From Adiantum capillus-veneris (taxonomy: Eukaryota > Streptophyta > Polypodiopsida > Polypodiales > Pteridaceae): DNA of 64,000 bases. The stretch lies in the NCBI GenBank assembly GCA_014529385.2, contig CM043963.1:98097912-98161911 (forward strand), read 5' to 3'. The translations under genes were made by a program, and so were the position numbers. Below, piece by piece: positions 42,056-54,673 of the stretch. The notes beneath the pieces were generated by a model. That model searched no databases, was not told where the DNA came from, and saw only the letters and a program-made list of their open reading frames with translations. The first letter of the stretch is position 1; each line of letters opens with the position of its first letter.

Positions 42056-42727
42056 ATGGATGGAGCTGGGGAGATGCCAATAGAGGAGGAACACTTAGAT
42101 CCACAACCCAACCTAGATGAGAATCTTGTTATAGAAATACCTGTTAACAAGTTGGGACAATACTTTGAGGGTGATGAATCCAATGCAACCATACCAATCA
42201 CTACCAAGGGATTAACTGTGAAGGGAATCCTTGATGGTGGTGTTGGGGTTAGCGTTGTGACTAAAAATTGCAAGGAAACTATGGGAAGACCTCACCTTGC
42301 AACCACAACCATAGTAGTGAAGATGGCCAATGGGTCTATCGTTAAACCTATTGGGATGCTAGAAGATCTCAAGATCAAGGTCTTTGAACATAAAATAAGG
42401 ATTACCTTCATTGTTATGGATTTCTCCAAACACACTATGGCATCGGAGATGATCTTAGGACGTCCTTTCATGAGGGAAGCAAAAATGGTGCATGACTGGT
42501 CTAAAAACCATGTCTACTTGCAGTTCCAAGATTCTGTCATTCAAGTGGATCTTGTGACTGGTCGAGCACATCCTCTAGGAAACAGGTTTATAATTGATCA
42601 TAGATCTGACACCACAGTTCACTCGGCCCCATTGCAGTATTGTTACACGTGTAAAGTGGACACTGATGTTGGGGAAGATTCTCCTTATATGGATGTACTG
42701 CCTGGGATGTGGATTGGGTCCACCTAG
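42056..42727 (+). pseudogene. Protease of G1 (first retropepsin)
   Basis: Aspartic protease in the standard position between gag and RT. Active-site segment VKGILDGGVGVSVVTKNC, with the catalytic Asp codon at 42233-42235; the usual D(S/T)GA is DGGV here, so the triad is altered at two positions although Asp and the first Gly remain. A flap-like region with TIVVKMANGSIVKPIGM follows, and the C-terminal motif MILGRPFMREAK is near 42452. Open over 223 codons. Whether DGGV is active is doubtful; this matters because G1 has a second, canonical DTGA domain after integrase. Confidence 0.8.
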
Positions 42728-43639
42728 CAGCAACCATAGACACTTGGGGAAGTAGGGAGACGACCCGGGTAACACTTGAGGGGGATGAAATGCCACCACT
42801 CGTACCCTTAAATGTGCTAGAAGCAATGCATATAGCTTCTGATGACCTACAAGATGAAAGTTTGATTGGCATTGGAACCAGTAGCGCCTCACAAGACTAT
42901 AGCCCACACGATTTGGGGTCAGAATCATCAATTGAAATTGACTCTGAGGACGAAGAATCTAAGTTAAATCTTAGTGCAAATGTGGGGACAAACCATTCAG
43001 GGCACAAGAAGCAATTCATCTAGTGACTCTTCACTAGAGATCGGCCGTAATAAGAAATTAAACAAGAATAGTAAGAGATATAAGAGGCGACGATATCGAG
43101 CAAATGTGCATGCTAGAATAAATGAAAAGAAATCTACCGTAGAATGGCTTAATTATATAGGGGCATGTGATGCTCATTGAAAGTTGGTAGATAACTGGGG
43201 TGAATACCTTCAAAGTGTTACGTGGTGTGGCCCACAACCCATTGACATAGCACAACTAGAGGCTACAGAGAAGCCAAAGTTGAGCCGTACCATAAGGAGA
43301 CGAAAAAATCGAGAGTTAGCTCAACAACAAAAGGAATCGGAAGTGAAATCACAGTCCACAGAACAACAGGACCCCACAAACTTACACCCTGCACCTGAAC
43401 ATTTCAAATCCTATACCACAGAGGAACGTAAGGTTGTGTATACAAAGGCTCAAAGAAAACCTATCAATGGGAGCAATGGAGTCTATGATGGTCCAACGAT
43501 AGTTAAGGAAATAGAGTTAACAAACCCAGGAGAAGAGTCCAAACCTGTTTTCATTGCCCAAGATCTGACAGAGACTGAGGAGTGTGTACTTAAAGAACTT
43601 CTCAAGGAATTCAGGGATATATTTGCATGGACATGATAT
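42728..43639 (+). other. G1 linker between protease and RT
   Basis: Acidic frame 42709-43023, basic frame 42974-43180 and frame 43184-43636, all in the pol frame or one base off it. The last ends with DLTETEECVLKELLKEFRDIFAW, the block that precedes RT in many plant Gypsy elements. Confidence 0.6.
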
Positions 43640-44840
43640 GAAAGGTGTTCCATCTTCCGTGGTGCAACACACAATCCCCATGAATAGCATGGCTAAACCA
43701 GTTCAGCAATGACCCTACCCAATGAATCCTAAATATGCAAAAATCGTTCAAGAAGAGATTGAAAAGCTTGTGGAATGCGGATTCATTACTCTATTGAGCA
43801 CTCAGAATGGGTGTCTCCAATAGTGATTGTGCCAAAAAAGAATGGGAAACTCAGAGTGTGCGTGGATCTCAAGAAGGTTAATGCCGCCACTATGAGGGAC
43901 CATTACCCCTTGCCATATTCAGAACATGTGCTTGAAAGAGTTGCAGGGAAGGAAGCTTATAGATTTTTAGATGGGTACTCTGGCTACAATCAAATCACAA
44001 TTGCGCTGGAGGACCAAGCTAAAACAACCTTTATAACCGAATTTGGAATGTTCGCATTTCGGGTTATGGATTTTGGCTTAACCAATGCCCCGGCTACCTT
44101 TCAAAGATTAATAAACACTCCTTTTAGAGAATATTTGAGGGAGTTTTGTGAAGTTTTCTTAGATGACCTTTGTGTTTATTCCTCTTAGAAAGAACATCTA
44201 TCATGCTTACGAAAAGTGTTTCAGAAGTGTAGATTGTATCGCATCTCCTTAAACCCTTTCAAATGCCAATTTTGGGTTAAACATGGAGTCATTTTAGGGC
44301 ATATAGTGTCCAAAAATGGGATTTCCACAGATGAGAGTAAAATTAAAGCGATTGCTGAATTGCCATCACCTACAAACTATAAAGGAGTTCAAAGGTTCAG
44401 GGGCCATGTTGGTTATTACCGACGGTTTATTTTAAACTTTGCTGAGATAGCTCGTCCTTTGTACAAGCTTCTTATTGAGTTCCAATGGACTGCGGAGTGT
44501 GACCATGCTTATGAGTCATTGAAAAAGACTTTGACTAGCGCTCCTATTCTACGAGTGCCCGATTGGAATGTAATTTTCCATGTGCCTATTGATACATCGA
44601 ACTTTGCTATTGGGTGTGTTCTAGCTCAACCAGGAGAACATAAACTGGACTACCCCATTAGCTTTGCAAGTCGTCAATTGAATGATGCCGAGAGAAACTA
44701 AACCACTACAGAGAGAGAAGGTTTAGGTATGATTTATGCAGTGAATAACTTTCACTACTACCTTCTGGCCAACACGTTTGTGTTCTATGTTGATCATCAA
44801 GCCTTGTAAATAAACCTTGTTCCACGGGAGGAATTACACG
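43640..44840 (+). pseudogene. Reverse transcriptase and RNase H of G1
   Basis: Fingers start with VQHTIPMNSMAKPVQQ (43660-43710, shifted frame), then WVSPIVIVPKKNGKLRVCVD, HYPLPYSEHVLERVAG, FLDGYSGYNQITIALEDQ, KTTFITEFGMFAFRVMDFGL and NAPATFQRLIN. The catalytic box FLDD is at 44156-44167, with both Asp residues kept. An in-frame TAG at 44186 is followed by HLSCLRKVFQKCRLYRISLN and GHIVSKNGISTDESKI. RNase H: VPIDTSNFAIGCVLAQPGEH, a TAA at 44699-44701, TTTEREGLGMIYAV and FYVDHQAL, retaining the D, E, D series. Single-base lesions near 43640 and 43775 and isolated stops are the main damage. Confidence 0.92.
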
Positions 44841-44849
44841 ATGGTTGTT

Positions 44850-46230
44850 AATTCTCCTTGAGTTTGATTTTACATATCATGGCGGATCATTTGTCTCGCA
44901 TACCCAATGGTGAAGCCCCTACTGGAGTCGATGATGAGTTGCCCAATACTTCTCTATTCCTAGTCGAAACCATCTCTGAATGGAGTGAGAAGATTGTGAA
45001 CTTTCTAGTTAATGGTTTTCCACCCAAAGAGCTTCGTAAAGACATAGCTCGAAAATTGTTAAAAAAATGTGAACCTTACTCTCTCATTGCAGGAACTCTC
45101 TACAGGCTAGGGAAGGATGATATTCTTAGACGTTGTGCCCGTGAGGATGAGTATTTATACATACTGCAAGAAGCCCACATGGGTATAGCCAGAGGACATT
45201 TCTCAGGGAACTAACAACTAGAAAGGTGTTGCAATCAGGCTATTGGTGGCCTACCTTATTCAAGGATGCATCACTTTTTGCAAAAAGATGTGATGAATGC
45301 CAACGTTACAAGATCACACAATGAAAGGATAGGATTCCCTTAAATAGTGTTAAGGTGACTTAACCACTTGAAAAATGGGGTTTGGACTTTGTAGGCCCAA
45401 TTAGTCCGGCAGCTTGTAGCATGCAATCTTGATATATTATCATTGCCACTGACTATGTGACAAAGTGGGCGGAAGCTAGGGTGACACGTAAGGCCGATGC
45501 AAAATCAACTGCCAAGTTTCTCTTTGAGAACATTGTTACAAGATTTGGTTGTCCCTTTGAGATTGTGAGTGACAATGGTACTCATTTTATAAACGAAGTA
45601 ATAAAAGAACTCACTAGCAACTTTATGATAGCTCACCATAAGTCCACACCTTATTATCCACAAGCAAATGGCCAAGCTGAGAGCACCAACAAGACCTTAA
45701 TCTCTATCTTAACCAAAACGGTGGAAGCTCATCGCACAGATTGGGATTTAAAGCTTACATCAGCTCTATGGGCTTATCGTACTACGTACAAAGTTGCCAT
45801 TAACTGCACATCATTTAAGATGGTGTATGGCCAAGAAGCGGTTATGCCATTCCTAGTCTTCGAGTAGCTTCTCAAGAAGGTTGGGATGGTAACCCCTTAG
45901 TTGAGCGATTATATATCCTTGAAAGGCTAGATGAAGAGAGGCAATTAGCTGTGCAAAATGCACTTGTGGAGAAAGATAGGAGGAAGAAATGGTTTGACCG
46001 TCATCTAAAGAACAAAGATATCAATGTTGGTGATAAAGTCTTTATGTATGGAGTGCGTAACGAAAAGAAAAAGTTTAAATATGCGAGAAAAGGACCATAT
46101 AGAGTATGTGAGATCACCCCACAAGGAACCATTCGTGTGGAGACTCTTGATGGAGTTGAAACCATTGGATTCCTCAATGGGAGCAAATTTAAAAGATACT
46201 ATGATCCTTTAAGCCAAGAGGAGCTACATG
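44850..46230 (+). pseudogene. Integrase of G1
   Basis: A spacer with ADHLSRIPNGEAPTGVDDEL precedes integrase; about ten codons before it seem deleted. The zinc-binding module HMGIARGHFS, YWWPTLFKDAS and CDECQRYK spans a stop near 45213 (HX4H-C2-like). Core: WGLDFVGPISPA at about 45375, ATDYVTKWAEARVT, FEIVSDNGTHFINEV (45560-45600) and PQANGQAESTNKTL (about 45660-45700). All three catalytic residues D, D, E are present. C-terminal part: VGDKVFMYGVRNEKKKF, KGPYRVCEITPQGTI, with no chromodomain visible. Frame changes occur near 45215, 45455 and 45870. The catalytic core is the best-preserved part of G1. Confidence 0.9.
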
Positions 46231-46380
46231 CCATCCATACAAAAAAGGCAGCCAAGGCACAAATAAAATTGAAGAAGATACAAGCTCAAGCTGATGCTAA
46301 GGAGCGACAACAACGCATAAGACGAAAACAAGAGGCTAACCTTGGAGTCACACATGCATTCCACGTTGAAACCGACAAGG

Positions 46381-46740
46381 ATTGGTTGGAATCTGACACA
46401 CCTCTACGATACCCTATTGAGCTAAACAGTACCTATGGAAAAGTGCTATATAACGCCTTATTGGACACGGGTGCTAAATATAATCTGCTATCATATGGGG
46501 TGTGGTGTCAGTTAGGGAAGCCACCTCTATCTGAGAGTATTATCCAAGTCAAGGGTATCAACAAGAAAAAAACTGCGGTTTTTGGAATCTGACACACTTC
46601 TGTCAGTTATGACAATGGGGTTGTAGCTCAAGACTTTTTGGTCATGCCTTTTGGAACTATGGAGGGTAATATAAATCTAGGACACATGTGGATGATAGCC
46701 ACCAAATGCACTATTGATTGGGGGACAGGGGGTGTCACAA
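46381..46740 (+). pseudogene. Second retropepsin-like domain of G1, after integrase
   Basis: In the same frame as the integrase C-terminus, from about residue 145 of the frame that begins at 45951: YPIELNSTYGKVLYNALLDTGAKYNLLS, quoted here as motif LLDTGAKYN with catalytic Asp codon at 46464-46466. It continues with VKGINKKKTAVFGI, an in-frame TGA at 46590-46592, VSYDNGVVAQDFLVMP and a terminal LGHMWMIATKCTIDW near 46676-46720. This is a full retropepsin-like layout: ALxDTGA, beta-strand and flap region, LGxxWxxxxxxxIDW. G2 has the same domain at the same place. The first G1 protease has DGGV, so this one keeps the more canonical active site. The role is inferred only. Confidence 0.7.
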
Positions 46741-46779
46741 CACAGAAACCAACTCTTAGCCCTTAAGCCATAGTCCCTG

Positions 46780-47785
46780 AGATATTGTCTTTTAAGGAAA
46801 TAAAACCCAAAACATTGCATGTCCAAGAGATTGAACCATATGTCCCCATAGCCCAACTCTCTAGAGTTTCAACTGATGTAGTTGAAATAAAGCTTGAGAC
46901 ATACAAAACCCATCCCAATATAACAAAGAAAACATACAAGTGGGTCCCTAAAGCTTCTTTAACAACCATAGCTAGTGCTAAAAGATAGGAGCCTGGTAAG
47001 AGACGTCCCATACGCCCCAAGAAATGTAAAGAAACGTTGCACTGGATTCCTAAAAAACTATTGGAAGTCCAAGGCTACTATAAAGATAAAGATCAAATAT
47101 GGGTGCCAAAACGTAAATTGTGCTCTTACTTGTAACCGGGGCCCATGTGAGCTCAATCATGTGAACCCCCCAAAACAAATTGAAGATTGCGGAAAGGAAA
47201 AAATCACAGAATGCTACAAACCTGCTCCAGAGCTAGTTTGGGTACCAAAGAAAGAACGATTTGTTCCACCTAGCTCAGGAACAGGGAAATCAAATGAAGC
47301 TTCTTGCTCTTCATGTAGTTCCTATACGGAAATAGAAGCTTCGCACAACCTCCACCTACCATTGTACATATCCATACAAGTAAGAAAGAGTTTGCACCTC
47401 CCATTCTAAGTTCACCACCTACAACAATGTTGCAAATAAAATCATGGGAGAGTACCTTACCACCCTTGCAACTAGATGAAACGCATAGGGCGGTCAAAAA
47501 CTATTGGTTAAATCCTTCACCCATAACAACTTGGGACAATTGGTGTTAAAAGGTGACGACATCATTCCAAAAGGTATGATCTACCCAAGGAAGGGGGGAG
47601 TGTTTGCTGACATCCATCATTCACTTGCTTCCCTCTCAACCTTCCTCCTTGACCTCTTAATCTCCAATCTTAGGGAATGTATATATAAAGCGTTATACTC
47701 ACAAAAACAAGATAAAAAAGTAAAAGAGCAAGAGCTAACACAAAATCATAAAAACACATTATGCACAAGAACACGACCCTTGTGA
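46780..47785 (+). pseudogene. G1 extra 3' coding region with repeated W-x-P-K motifs
   Basis: Downstream of the second retropepsin, coding-like sequence continues in several frames: YKWVPKASLTT, TLHWIPKKLLEVQGYYKDKD, QIWVPKRKL and ELVWVPKKERFVPP, that is four W(V/I)PK motifs in about 300 bases. A Cys-containing frame at 46975-47409 overlaps out of register. Repeated WVPK segments occur in some plant retrotransposon polyproteins, but I cannot name the domain. Most plant Gypsy elements have little coding sequence after integrase, so this roughly 1-kb extension is unusual. Confidence 0.5.
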
Positions 47786-48079
47786 TGTTCGCACTCTAAT
47801 CATCATCTATTTGCATGTTTAGATATGGCTAGTATGCTAGAGTCATCTACTGCTGCCTTGGGTTAGAGGTACCCTCGTTACTTTTCACAAACGTTTCACA
47901 TGGTCTTTCCGGTGCTTGCCTGTGAATGGGATTTGGTAGGTATGCTAGCATGTGAGAGGAATTTCGAGGAGTTAGAATGGCTGATACGTCTTTTGACCAC
48001 GACTGATCTATACTTAGTAGAGAGTGTATCTCCCATTGCACAAGCCTATCCTTTTGACCAAGATGACTAGAGGCGTCTA

Positions 48080-48307
48080 GTGACCTTCTTAGTAAACATT
48101 GCTGCCTCTAATGATGAAGAAGATTTATATGATTATACGGATGACACATATGGTCTCACGGATGATGACTTTGTTTTTCTCGACGACGAGGATAGGGGTT
48201 TAGCCTTAGGGTCCCCCCCAATCTCTACAATATCCTATTCCCTTGACTCTCTAGGGGGAGTGAAAATAATTAGGTTAGGGTTCCTTATGTTTTTTAATTG
48301 TGTTTAG
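48080..48307 (+). CDS. Short acidic open frame in the 3' region of G1
   Basis: Seventy-five codons, with the first half strongly acidic (NDEEDLYDYTDDTYGLTDDD, then VFLDDEDRG). Unrecognised. It may be an envelope-position accessory frame or chance. In sense orientation with pol, but separated from it by about 300 bases of stop-rich sequence. Confidence 0.25.
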   Translation: MTFLVNIAASNDEEDLYDYTDDTYGLTDDDFVFLDDEDRGLALGSPPISTISYSLDSLGGVKIIRLGFLMFFNCV

Positions 48308-49603
48308 GTACCTTTTCCCACTGATGTGCCTCCTAGAGGTATTCTTTGTGTTTCCTCGTGTGTACAAGAATGTGTTGCTGCGGTTAGGATTTGGACCTTC
48401 ATGGAATCTTTCTCTCATTCACATTTCAAATCAAGCGCGACCATCAACACAAACATGTGTTTCTTGTCCATTAGCATTGCCCCTTATCTTTTTTGCATCC
48501 ATGTTTGTCTGCTTTAATTGTGATTGGTAGCATAATATTCAACACATTTGCTTAGTACCAAACATTAAATTCAATGTAATTTTTTTGTCGTAAGCACTTG
48601 TTTAGGTTTAAAAATCAAGCATTCCGGCTAAGCTAGTTTGACCAATCTAGGTGTTAGAGATCTTCTCTTAATACCATGGGGAATGCCTTCCTAATAATCA
48701 ATGGTTACTTAGGTTCTTAATCCGATTTAGGCAGCATTGTGTGAAATGTACTAGGGCTTTCTAGTGGGCTTAGTCCCTATTGACCTTTAGCTTAAGTATT
48801 ATAAAGGGAGTTTACTATTGTGATGAGCCTCGGGAGGTGTAACAATGTTATATGACCCCCCAAAGTTACAAAATTAAAATGTTGAAAACGAAAATAAAAA
48901 TAAAAATCAAAGTGCCACAATGTAAAACCTTAAGTTGGAAGAGAAATCTCAGCTTGATTGGGTACTTGACTCACATGTATCGCCTATGGTACTAGAGCCC
49001 TAGAGGTTCCCAGTGTGGGCACTTTTCCTTGAAAAGAAAAAAACCCAAGGCATACAAAATAAGCACACACACCAAAATTGAATCACTGTGAAAAGACTTT
49101 GGGGGGTCAAAGAAAAGGTAATTAGTCAGGCGATGATTTCATGAGAAATTCCTTTTATCATAGATTAACTACAAGGTCTTCTAGGTATAGCCTCTAGTCA
49201 GCCTTAGAACATGAAATACTTGGCTCTCGCGATTAAACAACTTAATTGAATAGAGAAAATTAAGAAGCTTACCCATGGTATTAATAGTCGATCTTTAGTG
49301 CCTTTCGACCGTTGAATTAGCGACCCCAAACTTGTTTAGTGTTTTACCTTCCCAACTGTTTATGCGTTTGATCATATTGCAAATTAATGCTTATTGCTGA
49401 TAAATGGTTTAGAATTATGCTACCAATCAAATTGTTTGCCTACAACTGCATATGCTTTTTAATTGTACATGAGAATGCAATTACTGTTCCAATGTTGTTT
49501 TATTTTGCAGTGATTGAAGAAGGCTAAGGACATTCATCTCAAATGCTCTTCCACCTCGACAAACGAGCTTCAACTCAATAGCTTCCGAGGACGGAATCTA
49601 CAT
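48308..49603 (+). other. 3' untranslated region of G1
   Basis: No coding similarity seen. It runs into the purine-rich tract before the 3' LTR. Confidence 0.55.
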
Positions 49604-49617
49604 CAGGAAGGGGGGCA
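49604..49617 (+). other. Polypurine tract of G1
   Basis: CAGGAAGGGGGGCA immediately before TGCTAACCC, the start of the 3' LTR. Confidence 0.85.
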
Positions 49618-51266
<1,649 letters not shown>

Positions 51267-51271
51267 CCTCC

Positions 51272-52330
51272 CTGGAGTGCGACACGATGGTCAGCAACAA
51301 CTAGAGACGAAGAATCTATTAAATCCAATCTCCTTGCACTGCGATGCGATGGTCAGCAAAAACAACCAAGAACAATGGATTTAAAAACTCTAAATCCCTC
51401 CCTACAGTGCGACATGGTGATCAGCAACAACCAGAGATGAGGAAGCTATCAAATCCAATCTTCCTGCAGTGCGACGCAATGGTCAACAGCAACCAAGAAC
51501 GACGGATTTAAAAATCCTAAACCCCTCCGTGCAGTGCAACATGGTGGTCAACAATGAAAGACGAGGAATCTATTGAATCCAATCTCCTTGCAGTGCGACG
51601 CAATGGTAAGCAACAACCAAGGACGATGGATTTGACAACCCTAAATCCCTCCCTGCAGTGTGACATGGTGGTCATCAACAACCAGAGACGAGGAATCTAT
51701 TAAATGCAATCTCCTTGCAGTGCAACGTGATGGTCAGCAGCAACCAAGGATGATGGATTTAAAAATCCTAAACCCCTCCCTATAGTGTGACACGATGGCC
51801 AACAACAATCAGAGACGGGAAATCTATTAAATCCTATCATCTTGCAGTGCGACGTGATGGTCAACAACAAGCAAGAACGATGGATTTAACAACCCTAAAC
51901 CCCTCCTTGCAGTGCGACACGATGGTCCAACAACAACCAGAGATGAGGAATCTATTTTTTTAAATCCGATCTTCCAATAGTACGATGCAATGGTCAGCAA
52001 CAACCAGGAAGAAAATATGTAAGATAGCTAACTCCTCCCTGTAGTGCGACTTGGTGGTTAGCAACAACCAGGGATGAAAAGTCTAACTGTACAACCTAAG
52101 CTACTCCCTGCAGTGTGACATGTAGGTTAGCAACAGTCAAGGACGAAGCGTCTAAAGTCTAACCCTCCTTGCAGTGTGTCACAAGGATCAACACAGTCAA
52201 GGGCGGGTGTTTAAACCTCTAGACTAACGGTGAGGTGTGAGCAAAGCTCCACAACAACAACGCTAGTAAAAAACAAAATACAAACTAACACTTAGGTGCG
52301 AGAAAAGCTCTACAACAACAGTGTTAGCAA
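51272..52330 (+). repeat. Right subterminal tandem array of H
   Basis: The anchor GTG(C/T)GAC or GTGCAAC falls at 51277, 51339, 51407, 51469, 51534, 51593, 51659, 51719 and onward to about 52173. Spacing alternates near 60-62 and 65-68 bp, a 127-bp dimer. The last two units (52225-52330) diverge and contain GGTG(T/C)GAG(C/A)AAAGCTC, whose complement resembles the left array's CTC(A/G)CACCT. The array begins before G1, at about 38130 (GACGCGATGGTCAAAG). Confidence 0.88.
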
Positions 52331-52479
52331 ATAAATTGCAAAAAAAAAAAAACATAAAACAGTACAAGAAAAATCACATGCTCTCTCTCGGCTTGCACCT
52401 GCTCTGCTCTCTCTCTAGAGCTCCAACAACTCTCTAGCTCTGTCTAGCAATCACAATTGTGGCAGTTCGAACGAACTAC

Positions 52480-52633
52480 CATGACAGCTTTTTTTTATAA
52501 GTCTAACCATATTTCAATTGAAATATAGCTCGATCGGAATATGTTTTATTCGGATATGCACGTATAGTACGGATATACAACGTATAACTCTGTATTATAC
52601 GTACAATTTATAATATACGGGTGTATAAATGCA
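52480..52633 (-). repeat. Right terminal inverted repeat of H
   Basis: The complement begins CTGCATTTATACACCCGTAT and carries CGTATAATACAG, then CCGAATAAAACATATTCCGA, matching the order of blocks in 32104-32330. Confidence 0.5.
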
Positions 52634-54673
52634 GATTAGGTGGTTGTTGTTGTAGGTTCAAATTTTGTCGATAGCTCTAATTCATTCTCCTGATCACTTC
52701 CTTGATCATTTGATTGAAATTTGGTGCATTTGAAGCCAGAACACTTTGCTTCGTTGTGGATTCTCTTGTGGCTGAAGAGGTACTATCGGTGATAGTGTTC
52801 GCACCTTCCAATACTTCTTTGTAAACCTTGCAATTGTCAACTAATGCAACGCTTCTCTAGTGACTTTCTGAAATGTGGTGCACGCTTTGAGGTGTAGGTC
52901 CAATCTAAGAAGAGAGCTTACGGTCTCTTGTCTTGTGGTAACTCTCTAATAGGACATCTCTCGATGTATTGCTTGAAGAAAAGAGAAGCTTGCGTCACCT
53001 TTTTGTTCTCTTTTTGCTTGAAGGCATAGATTCAAAAAACCATGTTATGTTTGATTCCCCTCTTTTAGAATTCCTCTACAAACTCTTGCAGGAGTTGGTC
53101 TATATTTGGATTATCTCTACTATTCAATGGGTGGAACTATGTCAATGCTGTTCATTCCAAAGTTAACTAAAGTCCCTCATATTGAGTACAAAAATTTGCT
53201 ACTTATTCAACTCTCAAGACTTTTTTGAAGAGTGAAACATGTGCATATGGATCCCCTGCCCCATTGTACTTTTTAGCACACGTTACCGCTTGAGATGGTT
53301 GCATCCGTTGTGTTTTTTCAAGAATTCTCATAACTCTAGGTTCTCCTAAAACAACATCTCTAGCTTCATATTCCTCGGTAGGAACTCTAGTTGGAGTTCT
53401 CTCTCGTTTGATTGCACATCCCTCGCTTCACTCCAAGTATCTAGTACCCTTGTAGTATAAATTGTGCATGGAGCTTCACTACCCTAATGTGTGGTCATTG
53501 GAACCCTTGAACTCAAGGATCCCATTGGTCTTGGTATTGAAAATTGTGGTTGGCTGAATGAATCTTCCACCCTAGTTCTAATAGGACTCACTCATTCTGT
53601 TTTTGGCGTTGTCTCTGAGACAATAGGTCTAAATGTGCTAGGAGTGAAATAATACTAATGGAGCGGTCCTACAAAGTACGTATATCTCTTCAACTCTTTA
53701 TGGTTTATAGCAGAGTATCTCCTCCCATACTTATCACATTTAAAACCATTGTCTCTGAGACAAAAGGTCAAAAATCTTCTACGAGTTATATAATACTAAT
53801 GGAGTGATCTTGAAAAGTGAGTATATCTCTACAACTCTTTATGGTCTATAGTAGAGTATCTCCTCCCATACTTATCAACCATGATTACATGGGTATCTCT
53901 GTCTTCTACGAATGTGAAAACTTACAAGCTTTTTTGCTCCGATAACTGTCCAATGTAGGACCCATCCCACTTATAATAGAGCATCTTCTCTCCATTTTCG
54001 TACTTGTACAACCCCACATGAGTGTTATCCTTGTTTACTTGAGTCATCTCGTTTAAACACCTTAGCTTCACATTAGAAATGTCCAGCTTTGGTAGCTTGG
54101 TGCTCTCCATTCTCTCTCAAAAAGGATTTGGCCCTTACGGGTGCAGGACCATACACCAAAGGGCACCACGTCAGCAAACTTTATCTTTGGTGCATGTCAA
54201 TCCCCATTTGTCCATGATGTAAGGATTTTGCACAATTATATACATTGTACCCTTGTTATTAAAGTATCAATCACACCAATTTAGTCCACATGCATTACGT
54301 CTCCTTGAACTCACTTGGTCTTTCTTCTAACTTTACACATTAGCGATCCATATCATCTTTGTAAATCTTTGCACTCTGTTCATTTTCAAATTGATATTTC
54401 AAGTGCAATAGTTTTGTGGGTGGTGCAGGTTGGGATGGTCTTGCTCCCATGTTAGTTCCCTCTTTAAAAGTCACACTTTTGAAGTCCTCAATCATGTAGA
54501 TATAAGATCTCTCTGAAGAAGTTACGGATATATTCTTTCTCAAGAATTGGCTCTAAGTTTGGCAACGGCCCTTGATTCACACTCTCTTCCATGGAAATGT
54601 GGCTAACCTGTTCTCCTACATCAAGGTTTCTACTTTTATGTAATTTGATTGATCCCAAATACATGAGGGGCAT
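52634..54673 (-). pseudogene. Gag-side remnant of G2
   Basis: Minus-strand frames in the sense of G2, with many stops. Near 52800-52700 a Ser/Thr- and Asn-rich segment (TSSATRESTTKQSVLASN) directly abuts H. Near 53050-52880 a stretch with REMSY and LHLKACTTFQKVTREALH resembles a capsid region. The outer frames 54110-53922 (MESTKLPKLDISNVKLRC) and 54673-54340 (HISMEESVNQGPLPNLEP) are coding-like but match no family I know. The plus-strand bases 53640-53720 and 53760-53870 repeat each other (ATACTAATGGAG, then TATATCTCT(T/A)CAACTCTTTATGG), a roughly 130-bp tandem duplication. Confidence 0.45.

Noticed and set aside
51272-52330. CRISPR-like spacing of repeats
   Set aside because: The whole 64-bp unit is repeated without unique spacers, and the context is a plant transposon; it is a minisatellite.
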